From Cupriavidus numazuensis (GTDB taxonomy: Bacteria; Pseudomonadota; Gammaproteobacteria; Burkholderiales; Burkholderiaceae), in assembly GCF_905397435.1 (NCBI RefSeq), contig NZ_CAJPVI010000004.1, positions 141,845-205,844 of the forward strand: a stretch of 64,000 nt of DNA, read 5' to 3'. This document shows positions 8,152 to 16,850 of the stretch, piece after piece. The notes under the pieces are model-generated. The model saw only the letters and a list, made by a program, of their open reading frames with translations. It ran no database searches and was not told the origin of the DNA. The position numbers and the translations under genes are program-made. The first letter of the stretch is position 1. Each line of letters begins with the position of its first letter.

Positions 8152-10053
8152 TCAGAAAGTTTCCCAGTCGCCGCTGTCGGCCATGGCCGTCTGGGCGGCG
8201 GCGGGGCGTCGCAGGGCGGTCTTGAGCACCGGTTCCTGGTGCTGCCGGCCGACCGGCGGACGCTGCTTTGCCGGCACGGCAGGCGCGCGCTTGGCCAGCA
8301 CGGGCTGCGCTTGTGGCTTGCGCTGCACCGGCGGGCGCGTGGCCGCAGGCACGGCTGCGGCACGGGCACGCGGCGCGGCCAGGGCCGGGGTCTGCCTCAC
8401 CGGCTTCGTCACCGGCTTCGTCATCGGCGGGAGCGGCGCGGGTTCGATCTGACGCGCCGGCACGGCCGCATCCAGCGCGTGCATCGCCGGCGATCCCTGT
8501 GCGACGTCGAACCGGCCCACCTCGTTCACGAGGCCGCCGGCCTGCTGCATCAGGCTCTCCGCCGCGGCGGCGGCCTGTTCGACCAGCGCGGCATTCTGCT
8601 GCGTCATGCTTTCCATCTGCGTGACCGCCAGGCTGACCTGCTCGATGCCCGAGGTCTGTTCCGAACTCGCCGCGGAGATCTCGCCCATGATGTCCGTCAC
8701 CCGGCGCACCGCGCCGACAATATCGTCCATGGTCTTGCCCGCCTGCTCGGCCTGACGTGCACCGTCCTGCACCTGCCGCACCGAGCCGCCGATCAGCTCG
8801 GCAATTTCCTTGGCGGCAGCCGACGAGCGCTGCGCGAGATTGCGCACCTCGGACGCCACCACGGCAAAGCCGCGCCCCTGCTCGCCCGCGCGCGCCGCTT
8901 CGACCGCCGCGTTGAGCGCCAGGATATTGGTCTGGAACGCAATGCTCTCGATCACGCCGGTGATATCAGCCACCTGCGACGACGACTTGGAGATGCTGTC
9001 CATGGTCTGGACCACATCGCGCACGACCCGGCCGCCTTCCGTGGCCACATCCGATGCGTTGACTGCAAGCTGATTGGCCTGCCTTGCGTTGTCGGCGTTC
9101 TGGCGCACCGTGGACGTGAGCTGCTCCATCGATGCTGCGGTCTGCTCCAGCGAGGCAGCCTGCTGCTCCGTGCGCTGCGACAGGTCGGTATTGCCACGGG
9201 CGATCTCGCGCGTGGCACCGTCGATCGAGCCCGACGCCTGCTGGATGCCATGCACCAGTGCAGCCAAATGGCGAAACGCGCGTTCGAGCGCCGCCAGCAT
9301 GCGGCCCATTTCGTCGCCGCTGCGAACGTGGAACGTGTGGCGCAGGTTGCCCGTGGCGAGCGCCTCGGCGGCTTCCAGGGCCTCGCGCGCCGGACCGGTG
9401 ATCGACCGCGTGATGGCGGTTCCCATCATCACCGCGAGCAGCACGGCCAGCGCGGTCAGGCCGAGCAGCACATTGCGGGTCCAGACAAAGCCCGCGTCGG
9501 CCTGCTTGACCGCGGCCAGCGCAAGGTTGCGCCCGCCGGCCATGATGTCATCGAGTTTTTCGAAGTACGGGCGTTGCGCGGCGGGCAACGTCACCACAAG
9601 GGCCGCCCGTGCGCCGGCGAACTCGCCCGAGCCCAGCTGGCGCAGCACCATGTCGAGCTGGCCGTTGTAGGCTTCACGCGCGGTCATCAGATCTGAGAAG
9701 GTCTTCTGCAGGTCGGGGCGGCCCGAAGCGGCGATCAGCTTGCCCAGCGCATCGAGCGTCGCGCCCATCTCCTTGCGCATGCCGTCGATGCGCTGCGAAT
9801 TCTGCTGGACCAGCGCGGGATCTTCGGTCAGGGCGGCATCGCGCACCATCACGCCTACCTCGAGGGCATCTTCCTTGACATGGCCAAGGTCGATCACCTT
9901 GAGCAGGCGCCCCTCCACGGTCAGGTGCAAGGATGCGTTCATCCCTGCGAGCGACGTCACGCCAAATACCGCAACGCCAATCAGCAACAGCACCACCAGC
10001 ATAAAGGCCAGGGACAGGCGGGTCCCTATGCCAAGGTTTCGCAACCAGGCCAT
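8152..10053 (-). CDS. Methyl-accepting chemotaxis protein with docking pentapeptide
   Basis: A 633-aa transmembrane chemoreceptor. TM1 is at residues ~11-33, a periplasmic four-helix-bundle-type ligand domain at ~35-188, TM2 at ~190-212, then HAMP and a cytoplasmic signalling domain with the hairpin tip [21 protein letters not shown] Pro/Ala/Lys-rich linker leads to the last residues [13 protein letters not shown] matches the NWETF pentapeptide that docks CheR and CheB on major receptors. I chose ATG 10053 because GGAGGGAG lies just upstream and it precedes TM1 immediately; the longer frame adds 88 unrelated residues. The ligand is unknown. The intron is inserted just past its 3' end. Confidence 0.93.
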   Translation of the reverse strand: MAWLRNLGIGTRLSLAFMLVVLLLIGVAVFGVTSLAGMNASLHLTVEGRLLKVIDLGHVKEDALEVGVMVRDAALTEDPALVQQNSQRIDGMRKEMGATLDALGKLIAASGRPDLQKTFSDLMTAREAYNGQLDMVLRQLGSGEFAGARAALVVTLPAAQRPYFEKLDDIMAGGRNLALAAVKQADAGFVWTRNVLLGLTALAVLLAVMMGTAITRSITGPAREALEAAEALATGNLRHTFHVRSGDEMGRMLAALERAFRHLAALVHGIQQASGSIDGATREIARGNTDLSQRTEQQAASLEQTAASMEQLTSTVRQNADNARQANQLAVNASDVATEGGRVVRDVVQTMDSISKSSSQVADITGVIESIAFQTNILALNAAVEAARAGEQGRGFAVVASEVRNLAQRSSAAAKEIAELIGGSVRQVQDGARQAEQAGKTMDDIVGAVRRVTDIMGEISAASSEQTSGIEQVSLAVTQMESMTQQNAALVEQAAAAAESLMQQAGGLVNEVGRFDVAQGSPAMHALDAAVPARQIEPAPLPPMTKPVTKPVRQTPALAAPRARAAAVPAATRPPVQRKPQAQPVLAKRAPAVPAKQRPPVGRQHQEPVLKTALRRPAAAQTAMADSGDWETF

Positions 10054-10150
10054 CTCACTCCCTCCAAACACTCCGTGATTGATATTTTTTTCTTGTGCGC
10101 GCGTAAGTGCTGCCACTGGGCGTGACCGCTGACAACCGGCGCACGGTTGC

Positions 10151-10178
10151 CTATCGGCGGTGACCGAACACTTCTTGA
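10151..10178 (-). promoter_or_regulatory. Possible FliA (sigma-28) promoter of the chemoreceptor gene
   Basis: On the minus strand a -10 box GCCGATAG (7/8 to GCCGATAA) lies 15 nt after TCAAG, a weak version of the TAAAG -35 box. It is about 100 nt upstream of the transducer start. The -10 is strong, the -35 is poor. Confidence 0.5.
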
Positions 10179-10315
10179 AGGGAATTTGGAATTGGCATGG
10201 AAAGTGGCCGCATTTCCATGAATGGGCAGGTTGCGGTGTGCCTTTTAATCCTGCCAGGCATCCCGATAGCCCCATGGCAGCGCGCCGCAAGGTGCCGCCA
10301 GCTCGACGTGAGCCC

Positions 10316-10386
10316 AAAAAAAAAGAAGCCCACGCGCGGGGTGCTCGTAGGCTTTCCAGGACTGCTCAGAGCCAGTTAGCTCTGGT
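10316..10386 (-). ncRNA. Candidate small RNA of about 70 nt
   Basis: On the minus strand a sigma-70 promoter TTTACA (10413-10418) - 17 nt - TATATT (10390-10395) is followed by a likely start at A10386 or A10383. The transcript would contain hairpin 1, CAGAGC-TAACTG-GCTCTG (10367-10384), a short single-stranded stretch, then a 9-bp terminator stem (arms 10346-10354 and 10326-10334, one G-U pair) and a run of T (complement of A 10316-10324). There is no ORF. The layout, promoter plus two hairpins plus U-tail, is that of a trans-acting Hfq-dependent sRNA. It lies between the chemoreceptor gene and an Hfq-like gene. Target unknown. Confidence 0.65.
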
Positions 10387-10389
10387 ATG

Positions 10390-10418
10390 AATATAAACGT
10401 GCTTACATGAGGTGTAAA
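10390..10418 (-). promoter_or_regulatory. Sigma-70 promoter for the candidate small RNA
   Basis: TTTACA and TATATT each differ from consensus by one base and are separated by the optimal 17 nt, in otherwise GC-rich DNA. Confidence 0.7.
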
Positions 10419-10938
10419 TCCCGCTTCTATCAGTGAAGGCCCTAGTTGAATGCGGTGAAAAAATCACTTTTGTCGCATCAGCGCAAGGACTTCACTCGAA
10501 TCAGGATCGCACTATGTAAGTGTGCACTTATGTTAATACAAAGGGCATACAAGCGTCCCCAGGAATCCAGAGCGAGTCTGCCGGCCGTTGGCTGGCAGAC
10601 CGTTACCTCAAAAGCGGCGATCTTGGCAACGAGCCATCTAGAGGAAAAACTCTAATTCTCGAAGATAGCCGACTTCTGCCGTGTTTGTAAAAATTTGTTA
10701 CTCTCGCCGCTGAAGTATTCCCCTTCTCCCCCGACCGCACCGGTCGCCGGCAAGCGCGTCGAACTCCGTGGTCCGCAACACGACCCCGTCGGCAGCGCGG
10801 CGCACGGGAAGCATTCCCATGCCGGTGCCGAGAGCGAATGTTTCTCCCATTGCGCTGGCCGGGCCATACTGAATATCGGCACCGGTCGGTGGATCGCCAC
10901 CAGCCGCCAGAACCCCTGCGGGCTCTTCCGGAGTCGTT

Positions 10939-11262
10939 GTGAAGAAGGAAACCAGGCTTCCAAGAAACAGCCGGAAACTACAGCACCAGCAACTAGGCCT
11001 CCACGCGGGAAGCCGCATCCCGGTTGTGGTGCTCCTGTGCAACGGCACCCGGCTGCAAGGCGTAGTGCTCGCCCTGGACGACTACCTGCTGTTGCTGGGC
11101 AAGGACATGCAGGACACCAGGCCGGTGGTCGTATACAAGCATGCGATCGCCATGATCACGCAGGCCAGCGACGGCGGGGAAGCCTTGCCCGCCCCCGAAA
11201 CCGACACCACCTCGCCGGATTTCGTTCCCATCTACATGCCGCGCAAGCGCCGGCGGCGCTGA
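10939..11262 (+). CDS. Divergent Hfq-like (Sm-fold) RNA-binding protein
   Basis: A 107-aa protein whose centre aligns by eye with Hfq. Sm1 lies at residues ~27-56 (RIPVVVLLCNGTRLQGVVLALDDYLLLL) and can be read against the NG-x-LQG and D-x-F pattern of Hfq; Sm2 carries YKHAI at 66-70, exactly the Hfq signature. The N-terminal KLQHQQL keeps a Gln near the proximal-face position. The C terminus differs: an acidic linker then PRKRRRR, which could contact RNA. GTG 10939 is preceded by GGAG 5 nt upstream. It is not likely to be the main hfq, which normally sits by hflX. Position next to fliC suggests control of flagellar mRNAs, an inference. Confidence 0.75.
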   Translation: MKKETRLPRNSRKLQHQQLGLHAGSRIPVVVLLCNGTRLQGVVLALDDYLLLLGKDMQDTRPVVVYKHAIAMITQASDGGEALPAPETDTTSPDFVPIYMPRKRRRR

Positions 11263-11361
11263 AGCACCGCCCCAACGGCGCCGCACGCGGCACGCTGCTG
11301 CCGCCCGCAACGCGCGAGTCACGGCAATCTCTGCTGTTGCAATTGTGCGAAAAAGTCACTC

Positions 11362-11388
11362 TAAACCTTTCGCGACACCTGTCGATAA
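11362..11388 (+). promoter_or_regulatory. FliA (sigma-28) promoter of fliC
   Basis: TAAA (11362-11365), 15 nt, then GTCGATAA (11381-11388), matching TAAA-N15-GCCGATAA at 11 of 12 positions. It predicts a 5' leader of about 95 nt before the flagellin start. Confidence 0.85.
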
Positions 11389-11489
11389 CCCAAACAACGG
11401 AGGCACTCTACATCCTGCAGAGCAGGCAGCCAACGTTACGGCTAGCAGCCGGAATGCCAAATTTCTATTGAACTCATAGGAGCCGTACC

Positions 11490-12317
11490 ATGGGCATGGT
11501 TATCAACACCAACACGCTGTCCCTGCAAACCCAGAACAACCTGACGAGCTCCCAGTCGTCGCTGAACAGCGCGATTCAGCGCCTGTCGTCGGGCCTGCGC
11601 ATCAACAGCGCCAAGGACGATGCCGCCGGCCAGGCCATCGCCAACCGTTTCAGCGCCAACATCAACGGTCTGACGCAAGCCCAGCGCAACGCCAACGACG
11701 GCATCTCGATGGCGCAGACCGCTGAAGGCGCGCTGAACGAAGTCAACAACAACCTGCAACGCATCCGCACGCTGACCGTGCAGGCCGCCAACGGCACCAA
11801 CTCGGCCAGCGACCTGCAGTCGCTGCAAGACGAAGTGACGGCACGCCTGAATGAAATCGACCGCCTGTCGCAGCAAACCGCGTTCAACGGCACGAACCTG
11901 CTGGACGGCTCCGCCGGCGCGGCTGGCGTGGTCAAGATTCAGGTCGGCGCCAAGGACGGCCAGACCATCGACCTGGACCTCAGCAACGCCAAGTCCGACA
12001 CCACCACACTGGGCGTGAACTCCCTGGATCTGAAGAACCTCGGCGGCACCGAACTGGCCACGATCGACACCGCCATCCAGACGATCGACACGGCCCGCAG
12101 CGGCCTGGGCGCCACGCAGAACCGCTTCGAGTCCGTCGTCTCGAACCTGGGCACGACCGTGACCAACCTGTCGGCTTCGCGCTCGCGCATCCAGGACGCC
12201 GACTACGCGACGGAAGTGTCGAACATGTCGCGCGCCCAGATCCTGCAGCAAGCTGGCACCTCTGTGCTGGCACAAGCAAACCAGACCACCCAGAACGTGC
12301 TGTCGCTGCTGCGTTAA
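11490..12317 (+). CDS. fliC: Flagellin
   Basis: The 275-aa filament subunit, exported by the flagellar type III system. It starts MGMVINTNTLSLQTQNNLT, has the N-terminal D0/D1 helices with SAIQRLSSGLRINSAKDDAAG, and the C-terminal D1/D0 helices with LGATQNRFES and the end ANQTTQNVLSLLR. The middle (D2/D3) is very short, so the surface is minimal, as in other short beta-proteobacterial flagellins. AGGAG lies 7 nt upstream of ATG 11490. Transcription is probably from the FliA promoter at 11362 and ends at the hairpins after 12345. Confidence 0.97.
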   Translation: MGMVINTNTLSLQTQNNLTSSQSSLNSAIQRLSSGLRINSAKDDAAGQAIANRFSANINGLTQAQRNANDGISMAQTAEGALNEVNNNLQRIRTLTVQAANGTNSASDLQSLQDEVTARLNEIDRLSQQTAFNGTNLLDGSAGAAGVVKIQVGAKDGQTIDLDLSNAKSDTTTLGVNSLDLKNLGGTELATIDTAIQTIDTARSGLGATQNRFESVVSNLGTTVTNLSASRSRIQDADYATEVSNMSRAQILQQAGTSVLAQANQTTQNVLSLLR

Positions 12318-12344
12318 TTCGCGCCAGTCACAGCGGCGTCATTC

Positions 12345-12366
12345 GAGCCGGCCGCCGCGCCGGCTC
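12345..12366 (+). terminator. First hairpin after fliC
   Basis: GAGCCGG...CCGGCTC, 7-bp arms around an 8-nt loop, 28 nt after the fliC stop. It is the first of three consecutive hairpins. Confidence 0.45.
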
Positions 12367-12375
12367 GCAAGGAAT

Positions 12376-12408
12376 GCTTTCAGAGCGGTGCGCCGCTCTG
12401 AAAGCGTT
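12376..12408 (+). terminator. Main fliC terminator
   Basis: GCTTTCAGAGCGG-TGCG-CCGCTCTGAAAGC is a perfect 13-bp stem with a tetraloop, followed by GTTT. It is the strongest hairpin between fliC and flaG. Confidence 0.8.
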
Positions 12409-12412
12409 TCCC

Positions 12413-12440
12413 GGACCAGGCAAACAGGGGTCTGGTCCTT
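12413..12440 (+). repeat. Third hairpin between fliC and flaG
   Basis: GGACCAG and CTGGTCC are 7-bp arms around a 12-nt loop. It could be a leader element of the flaG transcript or a weak terminator. Confidence 0.4.
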
Positions 12441-12486
12441 AGGCAACACCGATCCTTTCCATCCGACTTGCCCACGGAGTCAGAGC

Positions 12487-12843
12487 ATGATCAGTCCGAC
12501 CGGCCTGCCGCAGCCCGCTTCCGTCTCGCTGCACGGCGTCGCGCAACCCTCCGCCGCCGAGCGCCAGACAGGCACACAGCCCGAAGTGTCCACGCGCGAA
12601 GGCGGCGCCCGTCCGGTCCGCACCGAGGCGCTGGCTACCGCGCTCACCAGCCTTAGCGAGGCATTGCGTGCCTCGCCGGTCGACGTGCGCTTCACCATCG
12701 ATGCCGAAACGCACCGCGTGGTCACCAACGTCGTGAGCCGGGAAAGCGGCGACATCATTCGCCAGATGCCATCGGAAGAGGCGCTGCGCATCACACGTGC
12801 GATCGACAGGCTGCAAGGGCTGCTGATCGATCAGACAGCATAG
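12487..12843 (+). CDS. flaG: FlaG family flagellar protein
   Basis: A 118-aa protein. The last ~65 residues are the FlaG domain: RFTIDAETHRVVTNVVSRES and DIIRQMPSEEALRITRAIDR. FlaG proteins influence filament length, and lie next to fliC/fliD in many genomes; the mechanism is not settled. The N-terminal half is a low-complexity Pro/Ser/Gln linker. I chose ATG 12487 with GGAG 7 nt upstream; the longer frame would run back through the hairpins after fliC. It is followed by fliD with a 24-nt gap, so flaG-fliD-fliS-fliT is probably one unit. Confidence 0.88.
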   Translation: MISPTGLPQPASVSLHGVAQPSAAERQTGTQPEVSTREGGARPVRTEALATALTSLSEALRASPVDVRFTIDAETHRVVTNVVSRESGDIIRQMPSEEALRITRAIDRLQGLLIDQTA

Positions 12844-12867
12844 TGACATCCAGGAAGGTAACGAAGC

Positions 12868-14292
12868 ATGGCATCCATCTCCTCTCTCGGCATCGGTTCC
12901 GGCCTTGACCTCAACTCGCTGCTGGCGAACATCCAGAACGCGGAAAGCGCCAACCTGTCCGCCATCCAGTCGCAGCAGCAGTCCTACAACTCCAAGCTGT
13001 CTGCTTATGGCCAGATCAAGAGCACGCTAACCGCTTTCCAGAGCGCCGCCGCCGCGCTGGGTGCCAAAAGCCTGTTCGGTTCCGCCACGACGACCGCGTC
13101 CAACACCGCGACGCTGACTTCTTCGGCCGATTCCACGGCGGTGTCCGGCAACTACACGATCACCGTGAACAAGCTGGCCTCCGCCCAGTCACTGGTAGCC
13201 GCCGGAACCGCCGCAGCCAATACGGCGATCGGCAACGGCACGATCAAGATCGAACTCGGAACCACCAGTGGTACGAGCTTCACGCCGGGTAGCGGCACGC
13301 CGGCTTCCATCACCATTGGCAACGGCAACAACACGCTCGCCGGCATCCGCGATGCCATCAACCAGGCCAACGCCGGTGTCACAGCGAGCATTGTCAACGA
13401 CGGCAGCGGCACTCCCTACCGCCTGGCACTGACCTCCACCACCGGTGGTGCAGCCGCCACGATGCGCATCAGCGTCACAGGCAATGGCACGGACGACCCG
13501 GCTGCGCTGGACAATCTCGTCGCCTACGACCCGGCCGGCACCAAATCGATGACCGAGAGCGTGCCCGGCGCCGACGCCAGCCTGAGCGTCAACGGCATTC
13601 CGGTCAGCAGCGCCACCAATACCGTAACAGGCGCCGCACAAGGGCTGACGCTCAACCTGCAGGCGCTCGGCACCAGCACCGTTACGGTCAAGTCGGATAC
13701 GGCAACCATCACGACCGCGGTAAAGGCCTTCGTCGATGCCTTCAACAAGCTGCAGAGCACCGCGAAGACGCTGACGTCCTTTAACCCGGACACCAAGGCT
13801 GCGTCCACGCTTACCGGCGACGGCACCCTGCGCAATATCCAGACGCAACTGCGATCCGCGCTCAACACCGCCCAGCCAGGCGGCGCGAACGGTATCAACG
13901 TGCTCACGCAGGCCGGTCTCTCCTTCACGACGGACGGCACGCTCTCGCTGGACACCGACAAGCTGGGCAAGGCCCTGGCCAACAACCTGAACGGCGTCAC
14001 CCAGTTCTTCTCCGGCGTCGACGGCAAGTCCGGCCTGGCAAACCAGATGTCTGACCTGGTCGGCAAGATCACCGGCAGCAAGGGTTCGCTAACCAATGCC
14101 ACCGATGGCATCAACAAGACGCTGCGCACGCTGAGCGATCGCCTCGATTCGGAAAGCACCCGCATCTCCACGATGATGGACACGTATCGCCAGCAATTCA
14201 GCCAGCTTGACTTGCTGGTGAACAAGATGAACTCGACCAGTTCGTACCTGACACAGCAGTTCGGCGCCATGAACAACGTCAGTACCAAGTAA
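12868..14292 (+). CDS. fliD: Flagellar filament cap protein
   Basis: A 474-aa cap protein that forms the oligomeric lid at the filament tip and guides flagellin insertion. The N-terminal domain opens with MASISSLGIGSGLDLNSLL, the family hallmark, followed by a coiled-coil stretch, variable Thr/Ala-rich middle domains, and a C-terminal coiled coil (LRTLSDRLDSESTRISTMM, then YRQQFSQLDLLVNKMNSTSS). Length is normal. An AGGAAGG ribosome site lies upstream of ATG 12868. Confidence 0.96.
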   Translation: MASISSLGIGSGLDLNSLLANIQNAESANLSAIQSQQQSYNSKLSAYGQIKSTLTAFQSAAAALGAKSLFGSATTTASNTATLTSSADSTAVSGNYTITVNKLASAQSLVAAGTAAANTAIGNGTIKIELGTTSGTSFTPGSGTPASITIGNGNNTLAGIRDAINQANAGVTASIVNDGSGTPYRLALTSTTGGAAATMRISVTGNGTDDPAALDNLVAYDPAGTKSMTESVPGADASLSVNGIPVSSATNTVTGAAQGLTLNLQALGTSTVTVKSDTATITTAVKAFVDAFNKLQSTAKTLTSFNPDTKAASTLTGDGTLRNIQTQLRSALNTAQPGGANGINVLTQAGLSFTTDGTLSLDTDKLGKALANNLNGVTQFFSGVDGKSGLANQMSDLVGKITGSKGSLTNATDGINKTLRTLSDRLDSESTRISTMMDTYRQQFSQLDLLVNKMNSTSSYLTQQFGAMNNVSTK

Positions 14293-14344
14293 CAGCCTGC
14301 GCAAGACTGCCGGCCGTCATCAACTACAACAGGAGAAAAGCGCG

Positions 14345-14770
14345 ATGTTTGCACGTTCTGCTGCCAACACTTACGCTGCCATCGGCGTCCAGACCAAGGC
14401 CATGAGCGCGAGCCCCACGCAGCTGATCGCCATGCTGTATGACGGCGCTCGCACGGCCATCGCCCGGGCGAAGTTCCACCTGGACAGCGGGGACGTGCCG
14501 GCGCGCGGCAATGCCATCTCGAAGGCGATCGACATCATCGAGAACGGGCTGCGCGCGGTACTGGACCACGAGGCCGGCGGTGAAATCGCTTCCAACCTGG
14601 AATCGCTGTACGAGTACATGGTGCGCCGCCTGCTGCAGGCAAACTTGCAGAGGGACGCCGGTCTCCTCACGGAAGTCGACACGCTGCTGGAGAGCCTTGC
14701 CTCCGCCTGGGCCCAGCTCGATGCGCCCGCCCAGGCCTCGGAACCACAACCTGTGCTGCAGGAAAGCTGA
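14345..14770 (+). CDS. fliS: Flagellin export chaperone
   Basis: A 141-aa cytosolic chaperone that binds the flagellin C terminus and stops early polymerisation. It shows the FliS pattern: AYAAIGVQTKAMSASPTQLI, MLYDGARTAIARAK, and YEYMVRRLLQANLQRD. AGGAG lies 10 nt upstream of ATG 14345. It follows fliD at 52 nt and ends 1 nt before fliT. Confidence 0.95.
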   Translation: MFARSAANTYAAIGVQTKAMSASPTQLIAMLYDGARTAIARAKFHLDSGDVPARGNAISKAIDIIENGLRAVLDHEAGGEIASNLESLYEYMVRRLLQANLQRDAGLLTEVDTLLESLASAWAQLDAPAQASEPQPVLQES

Positions 14771-14771
14771 A

Positions 14772-15104
14772 ATGCCAGCCTATTCCCCCATCGTCACCTG
14801 CTACGAGGAAATCCTCGTGCTGTCAGGCCGCATGTTCGAAGCCGCACAGGCCGCGGACTGGGATACCGTCGCCGAACTGCAGCGCGGTTACCTGGCGCTG
14901 GTCGACCGGCTGCGCCAGTTCGACCACGAAGCGTCGCTCTCGGACGCCGAACGCATGCGCCGCTACCAGTTGCTGGACCGCATCCTGACTTACGATGCAC
15001 GCATCCGCGACCTGGCCATGCCGGAGCTTCGGCGCCTCGGCAGCCTGCTGACCAGCTCGCGCCGCCAGTTCGATTTGTCAGCCGCCTACGGCGCGGCGGC
15101 GTAA
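14772..15104 (+). CDS. fliT: Flagellar chaperone FliT-like
   Basis: A 110-aa helical protein with the FliT-type pattern YEEILVLSGRMFEAAQAADWDTVAELQRGYLALVDRLR. FliT is the export chaperone of the cap protein FliD and in enterobacteria also antagonises FlhDC. The start ATG 14772 is one base after the fliS stop and uses an AGGAAAG motif inside the fliS end, so translation is coupled. Sequence identity within this family is low, and the call leans partly on position after fliS. Confidence 0.85.
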   Translation: MPAYSPIVTCYEEILVLSGRMFEAAQAADWDTVAELQRGYLALVDRLRQFDHEASLSDAERMRRYQLLDRILTYDARIRDLAMPELRRLGSLLTSSRRQFDLSAAYGAAA

Positions 15105-15155
15105 CGCATTGCGTGGCGGGTCCTTCAGGGCCTCCCGCATGTCCGTCCCGGCGAA

Positions 15156-16478
15156 ATGACCGGCATCCATCTTCCTCCCGGACTGAGTTCCGTCCAGACG
15201 CTCGATCCGCAGCAACTGCGCACGGGCCTGTCCACGCTCGACAAGGTTGCGCTGCTCCAGCCCGTGCTGGATGCGTCCGAGTCGGGCGTGCAGAACTCGA
15301 CCGACCAGGCCATCCGCAACAGCCAGGCTACCAGGGCTGCCAATGGCCAGCCGGGCCAGGCCACGCTGCTGCCCGGCGCTTCCACGCGCGAGTCGCTGAG
15401 CTTTGCCGCGCGCGCCATCCTGACGCTGATGGACGGCACGCCTGCGCAGCCACTGCGCTCGGCCGGCCCCTTGCTTCCCGCTCCGCCGACGACTGGCAAC
15501 ACGGCCACCGTGGCGACAGCGCTGGCCAATATGGTGGACGAGAGCGGATTGTTCTACGAATCGCACCTGTCGCAATGGGTCGCGGGTGCGCGGCCACTGG
15601 CCAGCATCCTGCAACAGCCGCAAGCCCCGCTCGGCCAGCCGCTGCTGCCCAATACGCCCTTCGCGCCGCCGGGCGCCAAAGCCGGTCCCGAGGCACCGAT
15701 GCTGACGTACAGCGGCCCGTCAGCTTCCAACAGCTCCACGGCCGCCGATTTGCCGCGCGCCGCCGGCCCGGTCCCCATCCCTGCCTCGCAGTTGCTGGCC
15801 GAAGCGCTGGCAGCGCCAGGCAACCCGCGTGTCGCCCACAACCACGCGCCATTCGAACAAGGCGTGCGCCAGGGCATGGGCTCGCATGCGTCTTACAGCA
15901 GAGAGGCATCGCCGGCGGACACCATGCCGCCCCGACCTTCCGCAGCGTCCGTTGCCACGCAGGCTTACCAGGCCACCGCCGACGCGGGGCGCGCTCCAGA
16001 ACAAGCCGCCGCGGCACGGCACAGCGTATTGATGGACCTGAGTCCCAGCCCCGAACCAGCCCAGCAACAAGCAGCGCAAGGACCGGCCATTCACCCGTCT
16101 ACCGAAGGCGTGGTGCGCCAGCAGCTGGAACTGCTGGCAACGCAGCAATTCCGCTTCGCCGGCGAAGCCTGGCCCGGCACGCCGATGGAATGGGACGTCA
16201 CGCGACACGAAGACGATGCCGGCGGACAAGACGCATCGGCGCATCAGTGGTCCAGCCGCCTGAAGCTGCAGTTGCCGAAGCTCGGCCTGGTCGAGGCCGT
16301 GCTGACCCTGGGCCCGAATGGGCTCGAAGCCCGCCTGGCAACCGCCGAAACCGACATCGCCGCGCGCTTCATCGCGGCGCGTCCGCAACTGCGCAGCCAG
16401 CTCGAAGCGAAGGGCATCGTGCTGCAACGGCTCAACGTGGAAACGCGCGACAGCATGGATGAAGGAAGCGCAGCATGA
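15156..16478 (+). CDS. FliK-like hook-length control family protein
   Basis: A 440-aa protein with a long Ala/Pro/Gln/Ser-rich N-terminal two thirds and a structured C-terminal Flg_hook-type domain at residues ~355-430 (LKLQLPKLGLVEAVLTLGPN, then FIAARPQLRSQLEAKGIVLQ). That is the FliK layout, yet a second and more canonical fliK is present at 23040. It overlaps the next gene by 4 nt (ATGA), which encodes an FlhB C-domain-like protein, so the pair may form a specialised length-control or export-switch module. ATG 15156 has only a weak ribosome site. Confidence 0.75.
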   Translation: MTGIHLPPGLSSVQTLDPQQLRTGLSTLDKVALLQPVLDASESGVQNSTDQAIRNSQATRAANGQPGQATLLPGASTRESLSFAARAILTLMDGTPAQPLRSAGPLLPAPPTTGNTATVATALANMVDESGLFYESHLSQWVAGARPLASILQQPQAPLGQPLLPNTPFAPPGAKAGPEAPMLTYSGPSASNSSTAADLPRAAGPVPIPASQLLAEALAAPGNPRVAHNHAPFEQGVRQGMGSHASYSREASPADTMPPRPSAASVATQAYQATADAGRAPEQAAAARHSVLMDLSPSPEPAQQQAAQGPAIHPSTEGVVRQQLELLATQQFRFAGEAWPGTPMEWDVTRHEDDAGGQDASAHQWSSRLKLQLPKLGLVEAVLTLGPNGLEARLATAETDIAARFIAARPQLRSQLEAKGIVLQRLNVETRDSMDEGSAA

Positions 16479-16756
16479 GCGAAGCCGATCCGAACCGCGG
16501 CGCAGCCATCGCGCTGTCGTACCAGACGGACGACAAGGCGCCACGCGTGGTGGCCAAGGGCTATGGCGTGGTCGCCGAAGCCATCATCGCCCGTGCGCGA
16601 GAAGCCGGCGTCTATGTGCACGGCTCTCCCACTCTCGTGAACCTGCTGATGCAGGTGGACCTCGATAGCCATATTCCGCCGCAACTGTACGTTGCCATTG
16701 CGGAGCTGCTTGCGTGGCTCTACCAACTGGAATCCGGCCCCGAAGCTCCGGTCTGA
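16475..16756 (+). CDS. Stand-alone FlhB/EscU C-terminal-domain-like protein
   Basis: A 93-aa cytosolic protein matching the cytoplasmic C domain of FlhB: AIALSYQTDDKAPRVVAKGY, then PTLVNLLMQVDLDSHIPPQLY and VAIAELLAWLYQLE. The membrane domain and the NPTH self-cleavage site of full FlhB are absent. Such short proteins (often called FlhB-related or FhlB) can partly replace the cleaved FlhB domain in the export gate. The start overlaps the stop of the FliK-like gene by 4 nt, so the two are translationally coupled. Confidence 0.85.
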   Translation: MSEADPNRGAAIALSYQTDDKAPRVVAKGYGVVAEAIIARAREAGVYVHGSPTLVNLLMQVDLDSHIPPQLYVAIAELLAWLYQLESGPEAPV

Positions 16757-16779
16757 TCCCGTTGTTCCCTGAATGGAAA

Positions 16780-16812
16780 CAGCCCCTGTCCGCTTTCGCG
16801 GGACAGGGGCTG
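16780..16812. terminator. Bidirectional terminator between convergent units
   Basis: CAGCCCCTGTCC and GGACAGGGGCTG (12-bp arms, extended by GC with a bulge) around a TTTC loop. It lies between the FlhB-like gene and convergent fliE. Confidence 0.75.
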
Positions 16813-16850
16813 CCTGACATCCGGTTTGCCGGCGCCATGCCGGCATGGCC

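Noticed and set aside
9880..10125. Plus-strand frames opposite the chemoreceptor gene
   Set aside because: They are antisense shadows of a clear MCP gene in GC-rich DNA.
10652..10963. 103-codon minus-strand frame upstream of the Hfq-like gene
   Set aside because: No ribosome site or domain, and it overlaps the Hfq-like start; the small-RNA terminator downstream of it is better explained by the promoter at 10390-10418.
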